This document shows, one piece after another, positions 1 through 10,500 of a stretch of DNA of 42,116 bases. The notes beneath the pieces are model-generated. The model saw only the letters and a list, made by a program, of their open reading frames with translations, had not been told where the DNA came from and did not search any database. Origin of the DNA: Clostridia bacterium (GTDB taxonomy: Bacteria > Bacillota > Clostridia > TANB77 > UBA1234); assembly GCA_017469465.1 (NCBI GenBank), contig JAFUGH010000042.1, forward strand, positions 1-42,116, read 5' to 3'. A program made the position numbers and the translations under genes. Within the stretch, counting starts at the first letter, position 1. The number at the start of each line of letters is the position of its first letter.

Positions 1-35
1 GGTTTTAACGATTCAAAACGTTTTTGCGTAGGGAG

Positions 36-55
36 GCGATTTGCTTGCAAATCGC
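36..55. repeat. Perfect palindrome with 9-bp arms
   Basis: GCGATTTGC, then TT, then GCAAATCGC: nine-base arms around a two-base centre. The surrounding 1-100 stretch is richer in G+C than the flank and holds no gene. It could be the edge of an interspersed repeat cut by the window start. No function is assigned. Confidence 0.5.
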
Positions 56-176
56 GAGCACGAAACGAACGGCTAAAAACATATATATCTTCTTCTCGAC
101 CACCAATTTTAAAAAGGTTTTAGTCAGACAAATTGTAATTTATATCATAAACATATTTTGGATATAAATAAAAAAA

Positions 177-216
177 AATATACAAACTTGTATATTTTAA
201 TTTACTGAGTTAATAA
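177..216 (+). promoter_or_regulatory. Candidate promoter with overlapping operator-like palindrome
   Basis: TTGTAT (188-193), a 17-bp spacer and TAATAA (211-216) make a plausible sigma-A promoter for the gene starting at 254. The -35 lies inside the palindrome AATATACAA-AC-TTGTATATT (177-196). That is the usual geometry of a repressor operator, but no regulator is known, so the operator is inference. Confidence 0.45.
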
Positions 217-253
217 TATTTATTAGAAAATTCTTACAATTAGGAGGTTTATT

Positions 254-616
254 ATGGCAAATAGTTCAAAAACTTCATCAAGAAGTATGACACTTGGCAG
301 TGTCTTAACTAGGTTAATTACATCTGCAATTGTACTTGGAATAACAGCTTTTTTCACTCCAGGATTTGAAATTTCTTCTCTTTGGACGCTTGTACTTTCA
401 GCAGTTGTATTAACAGTACTAGATTACTTAGTAAATACTGTATTTAACATTGAAATTGGTGCTTTGGGACATGGTATTATTGGATTCATCGTTGCAGTAG
501 GTGTACTTTATGCGACTCAATTCTTTGTCGCAGGATATTCCATAAGTTGGATGGCTGCAATTATTGGTGCACTGATATATGGAGTAGTCGCTGCTATTAT
601 ACCTGGAAGACAATAA
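254..616 (+). CDS. Small four-helix membrane protein, phage-holin superfamily IV (YvlD-like)
   Basis: This 120-aa protein is nearly all membrane segments: about residues 17-37, 40-60, 68-90 and 96-116. The first half carries TPGFEISSLW, the glycine/aromatic turn seen in the YvlD/Phage_holin_4_2 family, and the pattern recurs as VAGYSISWM in the second half. Family members are called holin-like only by homology; in chromosomes they are usually small membrane proteins linked to envelope stress. The start is fixed by TAGGAGG seven bases upstream. The gene stands alone on the plus strand, has its own candidate promoter with a palindrome, and converges on the next gene. Family call fairly secure, function not. 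Confidence 0.7.
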   Translation: MANSSKTSSRSMTLGSVLTRLITSAIVLGITAFFTPGFEISSLWTLVLSAVVLTVLDYLVNTVFNIEIGALGHGIIGFIVAVGVLYATQFFVAGYSISWMAAIIGALIYGVVAAIIPGRQ

Positions 617-617
617 G

Positions 618-652
618 AAAAAAAAGTGGGACAACCTATTCAAGGTTGTCCC
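618..652 (-). terminator. Rho-independent terminator
   Basis: Perfect stem GGGACAACCT (628-637) / AGGTTGTCCC (643-652) with a 5-base loop. On the minus strand it is followed by a T-rich tract, so it ends the gene at 666-2306. It may also slow plus-strand transcripts from the preceding gene. Confidence 0.85.
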
Positions 653-665
653 TAATTGCCCATTT

Positions 666-2306
666 TTATTTAATTACTTCTACAATTTGCTTTTCTAGTT
701 CAGCAAGCTTAGCTGCAATTTCATTTGCTTTTTCATCACTAATTTCTTTCTTCAAATCGCTATTTACAATCTGCGTCATTTCTTCTAACTCATCACGCAA
801 ATCTTCCATTTTTTGAATGATTTCAAGTCTAATAAATTTATATTCATTAGGCGACTTAAGCTCTCCAATTTTTGAAATCCTATACAAATCAGCTTCATAC
901 ATATCACCGCGCATTGGGATTTCAACTGGTATATTAAATCTTTCACTGATACTTTCCGCTAAACTTCTTTGAGCTTCTTCATCACCGTGCACTAAGAAAA
1001 TTTGCTTTGGTCTATTCTTGAATGATTCGACGAAATGTAACAAGCCTTCTTTATCAGCATGTCCTGAAAAAGCCTCAATATATTTTACGTTAGCATTAAC
1101 ACAAATTTCCTCTCCATATATTTTTACCTTTTTAGCGCCATCTACAATTTTTCTACCAAGAGTACCTACAGCTTGATATCCCACAAATAATATTGTACTG
1201 TCTTGTCTCCAAAGATTATGTTTTAAATGATGTTTAATTCTACCAACTTCACACATACCACTTGCAGAAATAATTATTGATTTATTTGCATTCTCGTTTA
1301 AATTTTTTGATTCTTCAACTGATTTTGTAAAATGAAGTCCAGGGAATTCTAGTGGTCTTCTACCTTCTCGTATATCTTCTTGTACAAATTCATCCAAGCA
1401 ATCTAAATTTTTCAAGAAAACTTCTGTGGCAGAAGTAGCAAGAGGACTATCTACATAGACAGGTGCAGCCATTATTTCATCAAACTCTCTTCTAAACTTT
1501 GGATCATCATTTTGCTTATTTTTTTGTAGCTCATATAGTATTTCTTGAGTTCTACCAACGGCAAAAGATGGAATAACAACGTTACCTCCCTTTTCTAAAG
1601 TAGAAGAAACTGTGTCTAAAAACTCTTTTGTTTTATCACCTTTATTATCATGGAATCTATCACCATATGTTGACTCCATAATCAATATATCTGCATCATC
1701 AATCGTTGATGGTTCTCTTAGTAGAGGGATATCATTGTTTCCTAAATCACCTGTAAAAACTAATTTTTGCTCTTTGCCATCTTCCGTTACCCATACCTCA
1801 ACTAATGCACTGCCCAACATATGCCCCGCATCAGTAAAACGAAATTTAATATTTTTATCTATTTGTACAATTTCGTTATATTCTACTTTTTCAAATAGCG
1901 ATAATGAAGCAACCGCATCATCATACGTATATATTGGTGGTACTTCATGTTTTCCTTCTCTTTTTCTCTTCCTATTTAACCACTCAATTTCAGATTCTTG
2001 AATGTAGCCACTATCTGGAAGCATAATTCCGCACAAATCAACTGTGGCTTTTGTTGCATACACTGGGCCTCTATATCCATCCACGTACAATTTAGGAATT
2101 CTACCAGAATGGTCAATATGTGCATGTGAAAGTAACATGAAGTCTATTTCTTCAGGGTTAAACATAAATTGGTCTTTATTAAGCATTATTTCTTTATCTT
2201 GACCTTGATATAGACCACAATCTAATATAAACTTTTTTTCTTTTGTTTCTACTAATATGTTTGAACCAGTAACTGTTCTTGTTGCACCTAAAAATGTTAT
2301 TTTCAA
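666..2306 (-). CDS. MBL-fold beta-CASP RNA metallo-hydrolase (CPSF/TTHA0252-like)
   Basis: 546 aa. The N-terminal metallo-beta-lactamase domain opens with MKITFLGATRTVTGSN and carries the zinc motif HAHIDHSG (about residues 61-68), then DAGHMLGSA and TGDLG. A beta-CASP insert follows, and the C-terminal RMMBL part has SGHAD and HGDEEAQ. The last 40 residues look like a charged coiled coil. This architecture belongs to bacterial CPSF73-like zinc-dependent ribonucleases, probably cytoplasmic RNA processing or decay. The start is TTG at 2306: GAGGAGG lies 9 bases upstream. The upstream in-frame ATG at 2324 would place that Shine-Dalgarno inside the coding sequence, so it is rejected. Confidence 0.88.
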   Translation of the reverse strand: MKITFLGATRTVTGSNILVETKEKKFILDCGLYQGQDKEIMLNKDQFMFNPEEIDFMLLSHAHIDHSGRIPKLYVDGYRGPVYATKATVDLCGIMLPDSGYIQESEIEWLNRKRKREGKHEVPPIYTYDDAVASLSLFEKVEYNEIVQIDKNIKFRFTDAGHMLGSALVEVWVTEDGKEQKLVFTGDLGNNDIPLLREPSTIDDADILIMESTYGDRFHDNKGDKTKEFLDTVSSTLEKGGNVVIPSFAVGRTQEILYELQKNKQNDDPKFRREFDEIMAAPVYVDSPLATSATEVFLKNLDCLDEFVQEDIREGRRPLEFPGLHFTKSVEESKNLNENANKSIIISASGMCEVGRIKHHLKHNLWRQDSTILFVGYQAVGTLGRKIVDGAKKVKIYGEEICVNANVKYIEAFSGHADKEGLLHFVESFKNRPKQIFLVHGDEEAQRSLAESISERFNIPVEIPMRGDMYEADLYRISKIGELKSPNEYKFIRLEIIQKMEDLRDELEEMTQIVNSDLKKEISDEKANEIAAKLAELEKQIVEVIK

Positions 2307-2369
2307 AATCAACATCCTCCTCATTCATATTATATCAAATTTGTAAAAAACACCTAATTATTTTTCATA

Positions 2370-4769
2370 CTAAGCTTCTTCTTCATACTCATCATCATCA
2401 TCTGCTTCAAATGAAGTTTCACCTTGCTCTTGCATTTCCTCCCACTCTTCTTTTGAAATTAAAACTTGTCTTGGTTTAGAACCTTGATGTCCTGAAATAA
2501 TACCGCGTTCTTCCATTTGGTCAACAATTCTTCCAGCTCTAGCGTAACCAACCTTAAATTTCCTTTGTATCATAGAAGCAGATATCTGTCCCATATTTAC
2601 TGCCAAATCAATTGCTTCCATCAAAAATTCATCACAATCATCATCACCATCATCGGCTGCAGATTGTGGTGTATTAGCTCTTTCTAATGTTTCAATCACA
2701 TTTTCATTATATCTTACTTCATTATTTTCTTTAATATAATCAATCACCTGTTCAATTTCACTGTCTGATACAAAAGAGCCTTGAATTCTAATAGGCTTCG
2801 CTTCTCCCACTGGATAGAATAGCATATCACCTTTTCCAAGTAATTTTTCTGCTCCACCCATATCTAGAATTGTCCTTGAGTCAATTTGGGAAGAAACTGT
2901 AAAGGCAATTCTTGATGGTACATTTGCCTTAATAATACCAGTAATAACATCAACAGATGGTCTTTGTGTTGCAATGACTAAATGCATTCCTGCTGCACGA
3001 GCTTTTTGTGCAATTCTACAAATAGCATCTTCAACCTCTTTTGAAGCCACCATCATTAAATCTGCGAGCTCATCAATAATGATAACAATTTGTGGCATTG
3101 TAGCCTCTTCGCCTTCATTTTGAAGTGCATCATTATATCCTCTAATGTCTCTAACTCCTTTGCTTGCAAATAATTGATATCTATTTTCCATTTCTTGTAC
3201 TGCCCAATTTAGCGCACCAGCAGCTTTTTTGGGATCAGTTACAACTGGTATCAATAGATGTGGTATACCATTATATACACTAAGTTCTACAACTTTTGGA
3301 TCAATCATGATTAATTTTACTTCACTTGGTTTCGATTTATACAATAGACTCATAATTAAAGAATTAATGCAAACACTCTTACCAGAACCTGTACTACCAG
3401 CAATTAGCATATGAGGCATTTTGGCAATATCCGCTACACACGCCGTACCTTCTATACTCTTTCCAAGTGAAAATGAAAGTTTTGACTTTGCATCTTGGAA
3501 CTCATCAGATTCAATAATTTCCCTTAAAGAAACTGTATCTGTTGTTCTATTAGGTACTTCGATACCTACTGCAGACTTACCTGGAATTGGTGCTTCAATT
3601 CTAATTGACTTAGCCGCTAGATTAAGTGCTAAATCATCTGAAAGTCTAAGTATTTTACTAACCTTTACTCCAACACTAGGAAGTAATTCGTATCTTGTAA
3701 CTGTTGGACCTCTTGTGACATTAGTAACTTTTGCATCTACCCCAAAACTTTCTAAAGTTTTTTGAAGTTTAATTGCAATCTCTCTTAACTCTTTATTTGT
3801 ATAATCCTTACCTGATTTTTTTGATTCAGCAAGTAATTCAACTGGTGGAAACTCATATTGCTCATCTTCTTCAATTGTATTATGTTCCAACTCTAAATTT
3901 TCTGGTGTATTATCTTCTTCCTCATCAGCAACCGCTCTTCTATTAATCAACTTTCTTAAATTTTTCTTTTTCTCTTCTCTTTCTTCAAGTTCTTCTTCAT
4001 CAATTTCTTCCAATTCTTCAGTCTCAGTCTCTTCTAGTTCTTCATCATCATCTAATTCAAAATTCAATTGTTCTGCATCATCAATAATTTCTGCTTGTTC
4101 TGCAATTTGCCTAAATTTTTCACTATTGCCTTTTCTAACCTTCTTTTTCTTTCTATTTGGTCTTAATTCTTGTATATTATGTGCATTTTGTTCATAATCT
4201 TCTTTCGTGCTACTAAATAAATCTACAATTAATTCTTTAGCAGCAATAATCAAAGAGGAAAATGTAACACCACTAATGATAATTGAAAATATAACCGTAA
4301 TACCCACTAATACAGCATAAGCTACATACTTATTAAATCCAAGATATAATGGAATCGCAATGATTCCTCCTATAATCCCTCCACCAAGCATTGGTTTTGC
4401 ACTACCTGCTTTATAAAAAGCAACTATATAAGAAAATAAACCATTTGTTCCACTTGGAATTATCTCAAACCTATCTACTAAGGTAAATAAACCTGACATA
4501 CAAATCGCAACTACAATTACTTGAAAAACCTTTAATTTTAATCGAGAATAATCTCTGAAAATGACATATATTCCTCCTATAATTAATAACAAAGGTAATG
4601 CCATAATCATTTTTCCAAAAAATCCACCTAATATACCATATTTTATAAAACTACCAATTGCCCCTAAATCATCACTATATATGATGATTGCAGATATAAT
4701 TCCTGACACAATCAGACCAATGGAAGTTAAATCTATATTCATATCATTTTTCTTTTTTCTTCTAGCCAC
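2370..4769 (-). CDS. ftsK: DNA translocase FtsK/SpoIIIE
   Basis: 799 aa. The N-terminal ~170 residues hold four or so membrane helices. A long acidic linker rich in E and D follows (about 215-310), then the FtsK motor. Walker A GSTGSGKS lies near residue 455 and Walker [12 protein letters not shown] near 558. A winged-helix gamma domain ([20 protein letters not shown]) near the C terminus would read polar DNA sequences. The protein pumps chromosomal DNA through the division or sporulation septum. GTG at 4769 is chosen as start because AGGTGA is 7 bases upstream; TTG at 4775 is too close. The C terminus ends in an unusual [10 protein letters not shown] tail. Divergent from murC. Confidence 0.95.
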   Translation of the reverse strand: MARRKKKNDMNIDLTSIGLIVSGIISAIIIYSDDLGAIGSFIKYGILGGFFGKMIMALPLLLIIGGIYVIFRDYSRLKLKVFQVIVVAICMSGLFTLVDRFEIIPSGTNGLFSYIVAFYKAGSAKPMLGGGIIGGIIAIPLYLGFNKYVAYAVLVGITVIFSIIISGVTFSSLIIAAKELIVDLFSSTKEDYEQNAHNIQELRPNRKKKKVRKGNSEKFRQIAEQAEIIDDAEQLNFELDDDEELEETETEELEEIDEEELEEREEKKKNLRKLINRRAVADEEEDNTPENLELEHNTIEEDEQYEFPPVELLAESKKSGKDYTNKELREIAIKLQKTLESFGVDAKVTNVTRGPTVTRYELLPSVGVKVSKILRLSDDLALNLAAKSIRIEAPIPGKSAVGIEVPNRTTDTVSLREIIESDEFQDAKSKLSFSLGKSIEGTACVADIAKMPHMLIAGSTGSGKSVCINSLIMSLLYKSKPSEVKLIMIDPKVVELSVYNGIPHLLIPVVTDPKKAAGALNWAVQEMENRYQLFASKGVRDIRGYNDALQNEGEEATMPQIVIIIDELADLMMVASKEVEDAICRIAQKARAAGMHLVIATQRPSVDVITGIIKANVPSRIAFTVSSQIDSRTILDMGGAEKLLGKGDMLFYPVGEAKPIRIQGSFVSDSEIEQVIDYIKENNEVRYNENVIETLERANTPQSAADDGDDDCDEFLMEAIDLAVNMGQISASMIQRKFKVGYARAGRIVDQMEERGIISGHQGSKPRQVLISKEEWEEMQEQGETSFEADDDDEYEEEA

Positions 4770-4810
4770 TATCAATCACCTCATCATCATTTGTTAACAT
4801 ACAATTATAT

Positions 4811-4837
4811 ATTATAGCAATGAAATTTAAATTGCAA
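4811..4837 (-). promoter_or_regulatory. Weak candidate promoter for ftsK
   Basis: A minus-strand TATAAT at 4811-4816 has TTGCAA 15 bp upstream (4832-4837). The spacer is short, so this is tentative. It lies in the divergent ftsK/murC intergenic region. Confidence 0.3.
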
Positions 4838-4881
4838 GGGAAAAATCAATGAAACATATTCGTCAAATTTGCATATAATTA

Positions 4882-4910
4882 TTGTAAATTTAATTTTGAT
4901 TGGTTATAAT
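4882..4910 (+). promoter_or_regulatory. Sigma-A promoter for murC
   Basis: TTGTAA (4882-4887), 17-bp spacer, TATAAT (4905-4910), 24 bp before the murC ATG. Transcription would start close to the ribosome binding site, giving a very short leader. Confidence 0.65.
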
Positions 4911-4934
4911 GTAATAATGATTGGAGGAGTTATT

Positions 4935-6317
4935 ATGTTATTAAACAATATAGATAAAGAAAAACCAATCCATTTTGTTGGCATTGGTGGAACTAGTATG
5001 AGTGGTATTGCCGAAATTGTTTTCAGTATGGGTTTTCAAGTCACTGGCTCTGACGCAAATATGTCTACAACCACTGAAAGACTCGCAAAATCAGGTATTA
5101 AAATTATCAATGGTCACCATGCTGAAAATGTAGAGGGCTCAAGTTTAGTAGTTTATACTGCTGCCATAAAGCAAGATAATCCAGAACTTGTTCATGCAAA
5201 AGAACTAGGTATTAAATGCATGGAACGAGCTGAATTTTTAGGTGAAATCACTAAGTTATATGATGATACTATTTCTATTTGTGGTACCCATGGAAAAACA
5301 ACAACTACTTCCATGATATCGCTAGCATTTTTAGAAGCTGGAAAAGATCCTACTGTTCAAGTAGGAGCAGAAATTAGACAACTTAACGGATTAAACTACC
5401 GTGTTGGAAATTCGCCTTTCTTTATATTAGAATCATGTGAGTATGTTAGAAGCTTTTTAAAATTTCATCCAAAAACAGTTGTTTTATTGAACATTGAAGA
5501 AGATCATTTAGATTACTACAAAGATTTAGATGATATAAAATCTGCTTTTAGAGATTTTGTATCTCTTGTTCCTGAAGAGGGATTTATTGTGGTAAATTCT
5601 GACGATAGTGACTGTATGGATGTTGTCAAAGAAGCCAAAGGAAAAGTTGTCACAATAGGAATTAAAAATAAATCTGCAGATTTTTATGCAGATAATATTA
5701 GAATAAACGATAATGGTTTTTATGAATTCGATGTTCATAATAGAGAGTGTGTATTTACCATTTCTTTGAGTGTACCAGGATATCACCATATCTATAACGC
5801 ACTATCCACAATAGCAACCGGAATGTCTTATCATATTGAAATGGAAATTCTTCAGAAAGCTTTGCATGAATTTACTGGAGCAAGCAGACGTTTTGAATAT
5901 GTCGGTCAATGTAATGGTGCTAGAATATTTGATGATTACGCTCACCATCCTACTGAAATAAAAGCAACAATTGAAGCTGCCTCAAAGATGAAATATCACA
6001 AACTTTGGGTAGTGTTTCAACCACATACTTATAGCAGAACAAAAGCTTTATTTGATGATTTCATTCATAGCTTTACGAAAGCAGATCAATTAGTTTTAAT
6101 TGATATATACGCTGCAAGAGAACCATTTGATGAGACAATCTCATCTAAAATGCTTGCTGACGAAATTAATAAAAAATACAATAACTGTATTTACTTACCT
6201 TCTTTAGAAGATTCAGAAAAATATCTAAAAGAAAACTTACAAGAAAATGATTTGCTACTTACAATCGGTGCAGGAACGGTTACGAAAATTGGATATCAAT
6301 TGATTAATAAAGACTAA
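4935..6317 (+). CDS. murC: UDP-N-acetylmuramate--L-alanine ligase MurC
   Basis: 460 aa, normal for the family. MurC adds L-alanine to UDP-MurNAc using ATP, the first peptide step of peptidoglycan precursor synthesis in the cytoplasm. Visible motifs: N-terminal Rossmann HFVGIGGTSMSGIAE, ATP loop GTHGKTTTTSM, and DDYAHHPTEIKATIEAA in the C-terminal domain. The ATG at 4935 is the start because GGAGGAG lies 5 bases upstream. The longer frame from 4869 would start upstream of the promoter and adds a hydrophobic stretch not seen in MurC. It is the only clearly plus-strand core enzyme in the window. Confidence 0.96.
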   Translation: MLLNNIDKEKPIHFVGIGGTSMSGIAEIVFSMGFQVTGSDANMSTTTERLAKSGIKIINGHHAENVEGSSLVVYTAAIKQDNPELVHAKELGIKCMERAEFLGEITKLYDDTISICGTHGKTTTTSMISLAFLEAGKDPTVQVGAEIRQLNGLNYRVGNSPFFILESCEYVRSFLKFHPKTVVLLNIEEDHLDYYKDLDDIKSAFRDFVSLVPEEGFIVVNSDDSDCMDVVKEAKGKVVTIGIKNKSADFYADNIRINDNGFYEFDVHNRECVFTISLSVPGYHHIYNALSTIATGMSYHIEMEILQKALHEFTGASRRFEYVGQCNGARIFDDYAHHPTEIKATIEAASKMKYHKLWVVFQPHTYSRTKALFDDFIHSFTKADQLVLIDIYAAREPFDETISSKMLADEINKKYNNCIYLPSLEDSEKYLKENLQENDLLLTIGAGTVTKIGYQLINKD

Positions 6318-6346
6318 CTGACGCACACTGTGCTACTCTACTTTTA
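6318..6346. repeat. Single copy of the palindromic GCACACTGTGC repeat
   Basis: Directly after the murC stop, GCACACTGTGC followed by a TACTCTACTTTT tail matches the unit of the tandem array at 36104-36362 (GCACACTGTGC, TCCGCTACTTTTT). A few bases differ, so this is a diverged copy. Confidence 0.55.
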
Positions 6347-6352
6347 AACAGC

Positions 6353-6387
6353 AAAAACCGACGGGTGTTGAATCCCATCGGTTTTTT
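6353..6387. terminator. Bidirectional terminator between murC and mreB
   Basis: A-rich tract, CCGACGGG, 8-base loop, CCCATCGG, then TTTTTT. One A-C mismatch interrupts the stem. T-runs lie on both sides, so it can serve the convergent murC and mreB transcripts. Confidence 0.85.
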
Positions 6388-6427
6388 ACTTTTTATATAT
6401 AAACGAGGATTTATATTATAAACGTTT

Positions 6428-7457
6428 TTAATATTTAGGAGCTCTTGCTTTCGCATCCAGTTTAATTAACATTGCTGGATCATTTAAAGCTTTACCAGTT
6501 CCTATTGCAACACATGAAACTGACTCCTCTGCAATCATAACATTTATCCCGGTTTTTTCTTGTAGCAATTTATCAAAACCATGCACTAAGCAGCCGCCAC
6601 CTGTCATAAAAATTCCTCTATCACTAATATCAGCAGCAAGCTCTGGTGGTGTTTTTTCAAGTACAGAAATTACCGCTTCTACCACTTGCGATGCAGGTTC
6701 TTTTAAAGCATCTAAAATATCATCTGAGTTCACTGTCAAATTTACTGGAAGTCCAGATGATAAGTGTCTTCCTCTAACTTCCATTTCTAGCCTTTGCATT
6801 CTCGGATAAACACATCCAATATTAATTTTCAAATCTTCAGCAGTTCTATCACCGATAATGACATTATATCTTTTCTTAATATACTTTATGATATATTCAT
6901 CAAATTTATTACCAGCAACTTTGATAGATGTACTAACAACAGCACCTCCCAAAGAAATAATTGCTATGTCAGTAGTGCCACCACCCATATCAACTACCAT
7001 GCTTCCACATGCTTTGGAGATATCAATGCCTGCTCCAATTGCTGCTGCAATTGGTTCCTCTATCAAATAAACTTTTCTTGCACCAGCTTGTGATGCAGCA
7101 TCAACTACAGCTTTCTTTTCAACTTCTGTAACACCTGATGGAACACATACCATAATTGTTGGTGCAAAAATAAATTTACCACAAACTTTCTTTATGAAAT
7201 ACTTAAGCATTTTTTCTGTAACTGAATAATCAGAAATTACACCGTCTTTTAATGGTCTTATTGCTACAATGTTGCCTGGAGTTCTTCCAAGCATTCTTCT
7301 TGCTTCTTCTCCTACAGATAATGCTTCGCCTGTATCTCGATTAATAGCAACCACTGATGGTTCCCTAAGTACTATGCCCTTGCCTTTTACATATACAAGA
7401 ACTGTAGCAGTACCGAAGGTCGATGCCGATAGATTGACCAAAACCAAATCCAAACAT
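6428..7457 (-). CDS. mreB: MreB/Mbl rod-shape actin homologue, with a +1 frame change at a CGG codon
   Basis: MreB-type actins polymerise on the inner membrane face and guide lateral wall synthesis. Beginning at ATG 7457 the protein reads MFGFGFGQSIGIDL, exactly how the family starts. The next codon is CGG (7415-7413), after which this frame meets TAG 16 codons later. Skipping the C gives GGT ACT GCT, so the reading becomes GIDLGTATVLVYVKGKG, the phosphate-1 loop of the actin fold, and runs to 6428 (342 aa). Also visible: GEEARRMLGRTPGNIVAIRP, VDMGGGTTDIA and TGGGCLV. The TTG at 7453 in the other frame has no support. A gene this important is unlikely to be dead, so recoding or sequence error are the options. 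MreB versus Mbl is not resolved. Confidence 0.9.
7412..7415 (-). other. Candidate +1 recoding site CGGT in mreB (codon 15)
   Basis: The zero frame reads GAC CTT CGG TAC; the functional frame needs GAC CTT then GGT ACT. The skipped base is the C at 7415. The resulting glycine is the near-invariant G of the DLGT motif. Confidence 0.7.
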
Positions 7458-7570
7458 CAGTATCACTCGCTTTCTGTTACAAACTTGTTACGCTTTATTT
7501 ACGTTTCTGTTACAATTATATTACAACAGTTTTTAAATAGCAAACATTTTTTATAATTTTTTTTATTTTT

Positions 7571-10500
7571 TTATAGAACAATTTCTTTATTTAAATAAAA
7601 TGCGTAAATCACTACTTTTTCAACTTTCTTCTTTGTTAAAGTTTCTAGAGCTCTCTTATAATAATCAAGCTGAACTCGATATCGATTAATAAATTCCTCT
7701 TCTGAATTTAAGTGATCCGTTTTATAGTCTACAAGTACAATTCCTGTATTTGTTTCAAAATATAAATCTATCACACCTTGAATTAGAACTTCATCAGTAC
7801 TGCTTTCATCTAAAATTGTTTCACCATATATTTCTCCCTGTGTTAATGCTAAATTAAACGGCATTTCTCTATAAACTTTTTTAGAAGATTTTATTTCTTT
7901 ATATAAATTAGTATGCATAAAATTTTCTAAATAGTACTTCACTTTTTTTCTATATTTTTCTTCCACTGTTTCAACAACTTGCTCAATATTCATCGTTTCA
8001 AAATTAATTCTTTGCATTACATTATGAAGAAGTGTTCCAAACTTTGCTCCCCCTGCCGTTTCATCTTGCATATAGTTAGGAGATGGTATAAAATCATTAA
8101 TCCTATTCATCACATCTTCATCTGAAAGTTCATCTCCCAATCTTTTCAATTCTGTGACTGTAATTTTTGAAGGTAACTTTGTAGAAAAATGATAAGGATA
8201 CTTCCATTTAAAACCTTTATCAATTTCATGATATTCGTCAGTCATTTTAAAATTATTAGCAATATTTTCTACTAACATCTTATAACTTTCACAATCTACA
8301 TCTGAATTTAATTTTAGTACATCAGAATAAGACCACTTATAAACTTTCCAATCATTTTCATGACTGAAAACAGTACCACAAATCCAATCTGCAAAACATT
8401 TACCATTAGCAACTACATATGGAGTTTGATTTATACTCCAAGCATCTATTTTTTTGTCTAAGTTATTTGCTAAGCAAGTAATAATTAACTTTTCTCGCGC
8501 TCTTGTTAACGCAACATATAAAATTCTGATTTCTTCTGAAAGCGCTTCTTCTTTTATTTTTTGTTTTAAAGAAAGCTTAGGAATACTTTCATATGTAATT
8601 CTCGTATCTAAATTGATAATATCCGCACCAAAGCCAAAGTCTTGATGCATAATAATTGGATTTCTTTCATCACGTTGATTAAATTTTCTTGCTGTGCCAC
8701 ATAAAAATACAATTGGAAATTCTAATCCTTTACTTTTATGAATACTCATTACTCTAACCACATCTTCAGAGTCACCAATTGATTTATTACTAGACATATC
8801 TCCAGTTGTTTCTCTTAAATTATCAATGAAATTAATAAAGTTAAATAAACCTTTATAACTACTATTATCATATCTTTCTGCTTTTTCAAGAAAAGCATCT
8901 AAGTTTGCTTTTCTAATAGAACCATTTGGCATGACTGAGATATAATCATAATAATTTGTTTCTTCATATAAGTTCCAAATAAACTCTCCTAGTCTTAAAT
9001 ATTTAGATTGTTCTCGCCATTTTGAAAGCTGATTTAAAAAATTTAGAACTTTTATATTCCCCTGTCCTGCCGCTTTTTGCATTGCTTCATAAAAAGAACA
9101 ATTTTTATCCACTAGCCTAATATCTGTTAATTCATTCGCATCAAAATCCCCAATTTTAGATCTTAGCACTGCAACTAGAGGAATATCTTGATATGGGTTA
9201 TCTATTACTTTTAAAAGAGCTAACATGACTTGTACTTCCATATTTTCAAAATATCCTGAATTAACATCTGCAAATACTGGAATATTCCTAGTTGACAGCT
9301 CAGTGACAAAATAATCAGCATATCCTTTTGTTGCCCTCAAAAGAATAACGATATCACCATATTTTGCTTTTCTCATTTTTCCTGTTTTTTTATCATAAAC
9401 ATCAAAACTTCCTACTAGCTCTTCAATTCGTCTACTAACTACTCTTGCTTCTAATTGAGGTTTCTCTTCAATATCGTCTTCAATTTCATCTTCTATGCTA
9501 TCTCCTTCATGGCGAACACTGTTCGCCGCTACGGTATCTGTATCGACAGGCGCTACTAAAGGTGAGCTACTTTCCAATTTATCAATTGTTTCATTGCTTT
9601 TTTCAATTAAATGAATTTCCGCATTTTCACCATCAATCGGATAATATTCTGCACCAAATTTTAAATACTCGCTTTCATCATAAGTGATATCTCCTACCTC
9701 TTTTGACATTGTATTCTTAAAAATAAAATTGCATTCGTCAATAATATTTTTATTACTTCTAAAATTTTTAAATAACAAAATTTTTTTTGCATTTACAATA
9801 TTTTCTTGGTCATGTAACTCATCATTATCCACTAACGGATATGTATGATACTTTTCTAAAAATAATTCTGGCCTAGCTTGTCTAAACTTATAAATACTTT
9901 GTTTTACATCACCCACCATAAACATATTACCGCGAGATATTAAATTTAAAATAGTTTCTTGAATTAAATTACTGTCTTGATATTCGTCTATCAATATTTC
10001 TTCATACTGATTTTTATACATATTTCGAACAGCTTCATTATTAGATAATAACTCCAAACATAAGTGTTCCATATCTGAAAAGTCTATCAAATTTTTATCA
10101 TGTTTTTTCTCTTTAAATTTTTTATCAAACAATAGTACAATTTCAGATATTTTTTTAAGTCTTTGATATAAAATATTTACATCTCGTAAAATTTCTTCTG
10201 AACTGGATATAAAAATCTCATCTCGTAAATTCTTCTGAATTTTATCCTTCACTTTATTCCTAATTGACTTTACCTCTTCAGCTGTCTCTATATCAAGTTT
10301 AGGAGCTCGTTTTAATGTTGTGAATTTTATTTTTGAAATATCTTCATAGAAGTCATCCCATAAAGAATTATTTAATCTTAATGCCTTTAATTGTAATATA
10401 TCATCCTGGATTGTTAATAAATAGTTCGTTGCCTCACTATTCTCCATTAACGAATCTGCTAAATCTTCTAATTCTTCTATACAACCAGCGATCTCCATTC

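Noticed and set aside
2307-2324. ATG start for the RNA hydrolase
   Set aside because: Its second and third codons are the AGGAGG ribosome site itself; the TTG at 2306 is correctly spaced and gives the family N-terminus.
4869-4934. 22-residue N-terminal extension of MurC
   Set aside because: It overlaps the promoter and lacks a ribosome site; homologous MurC proteins start near residue 23.
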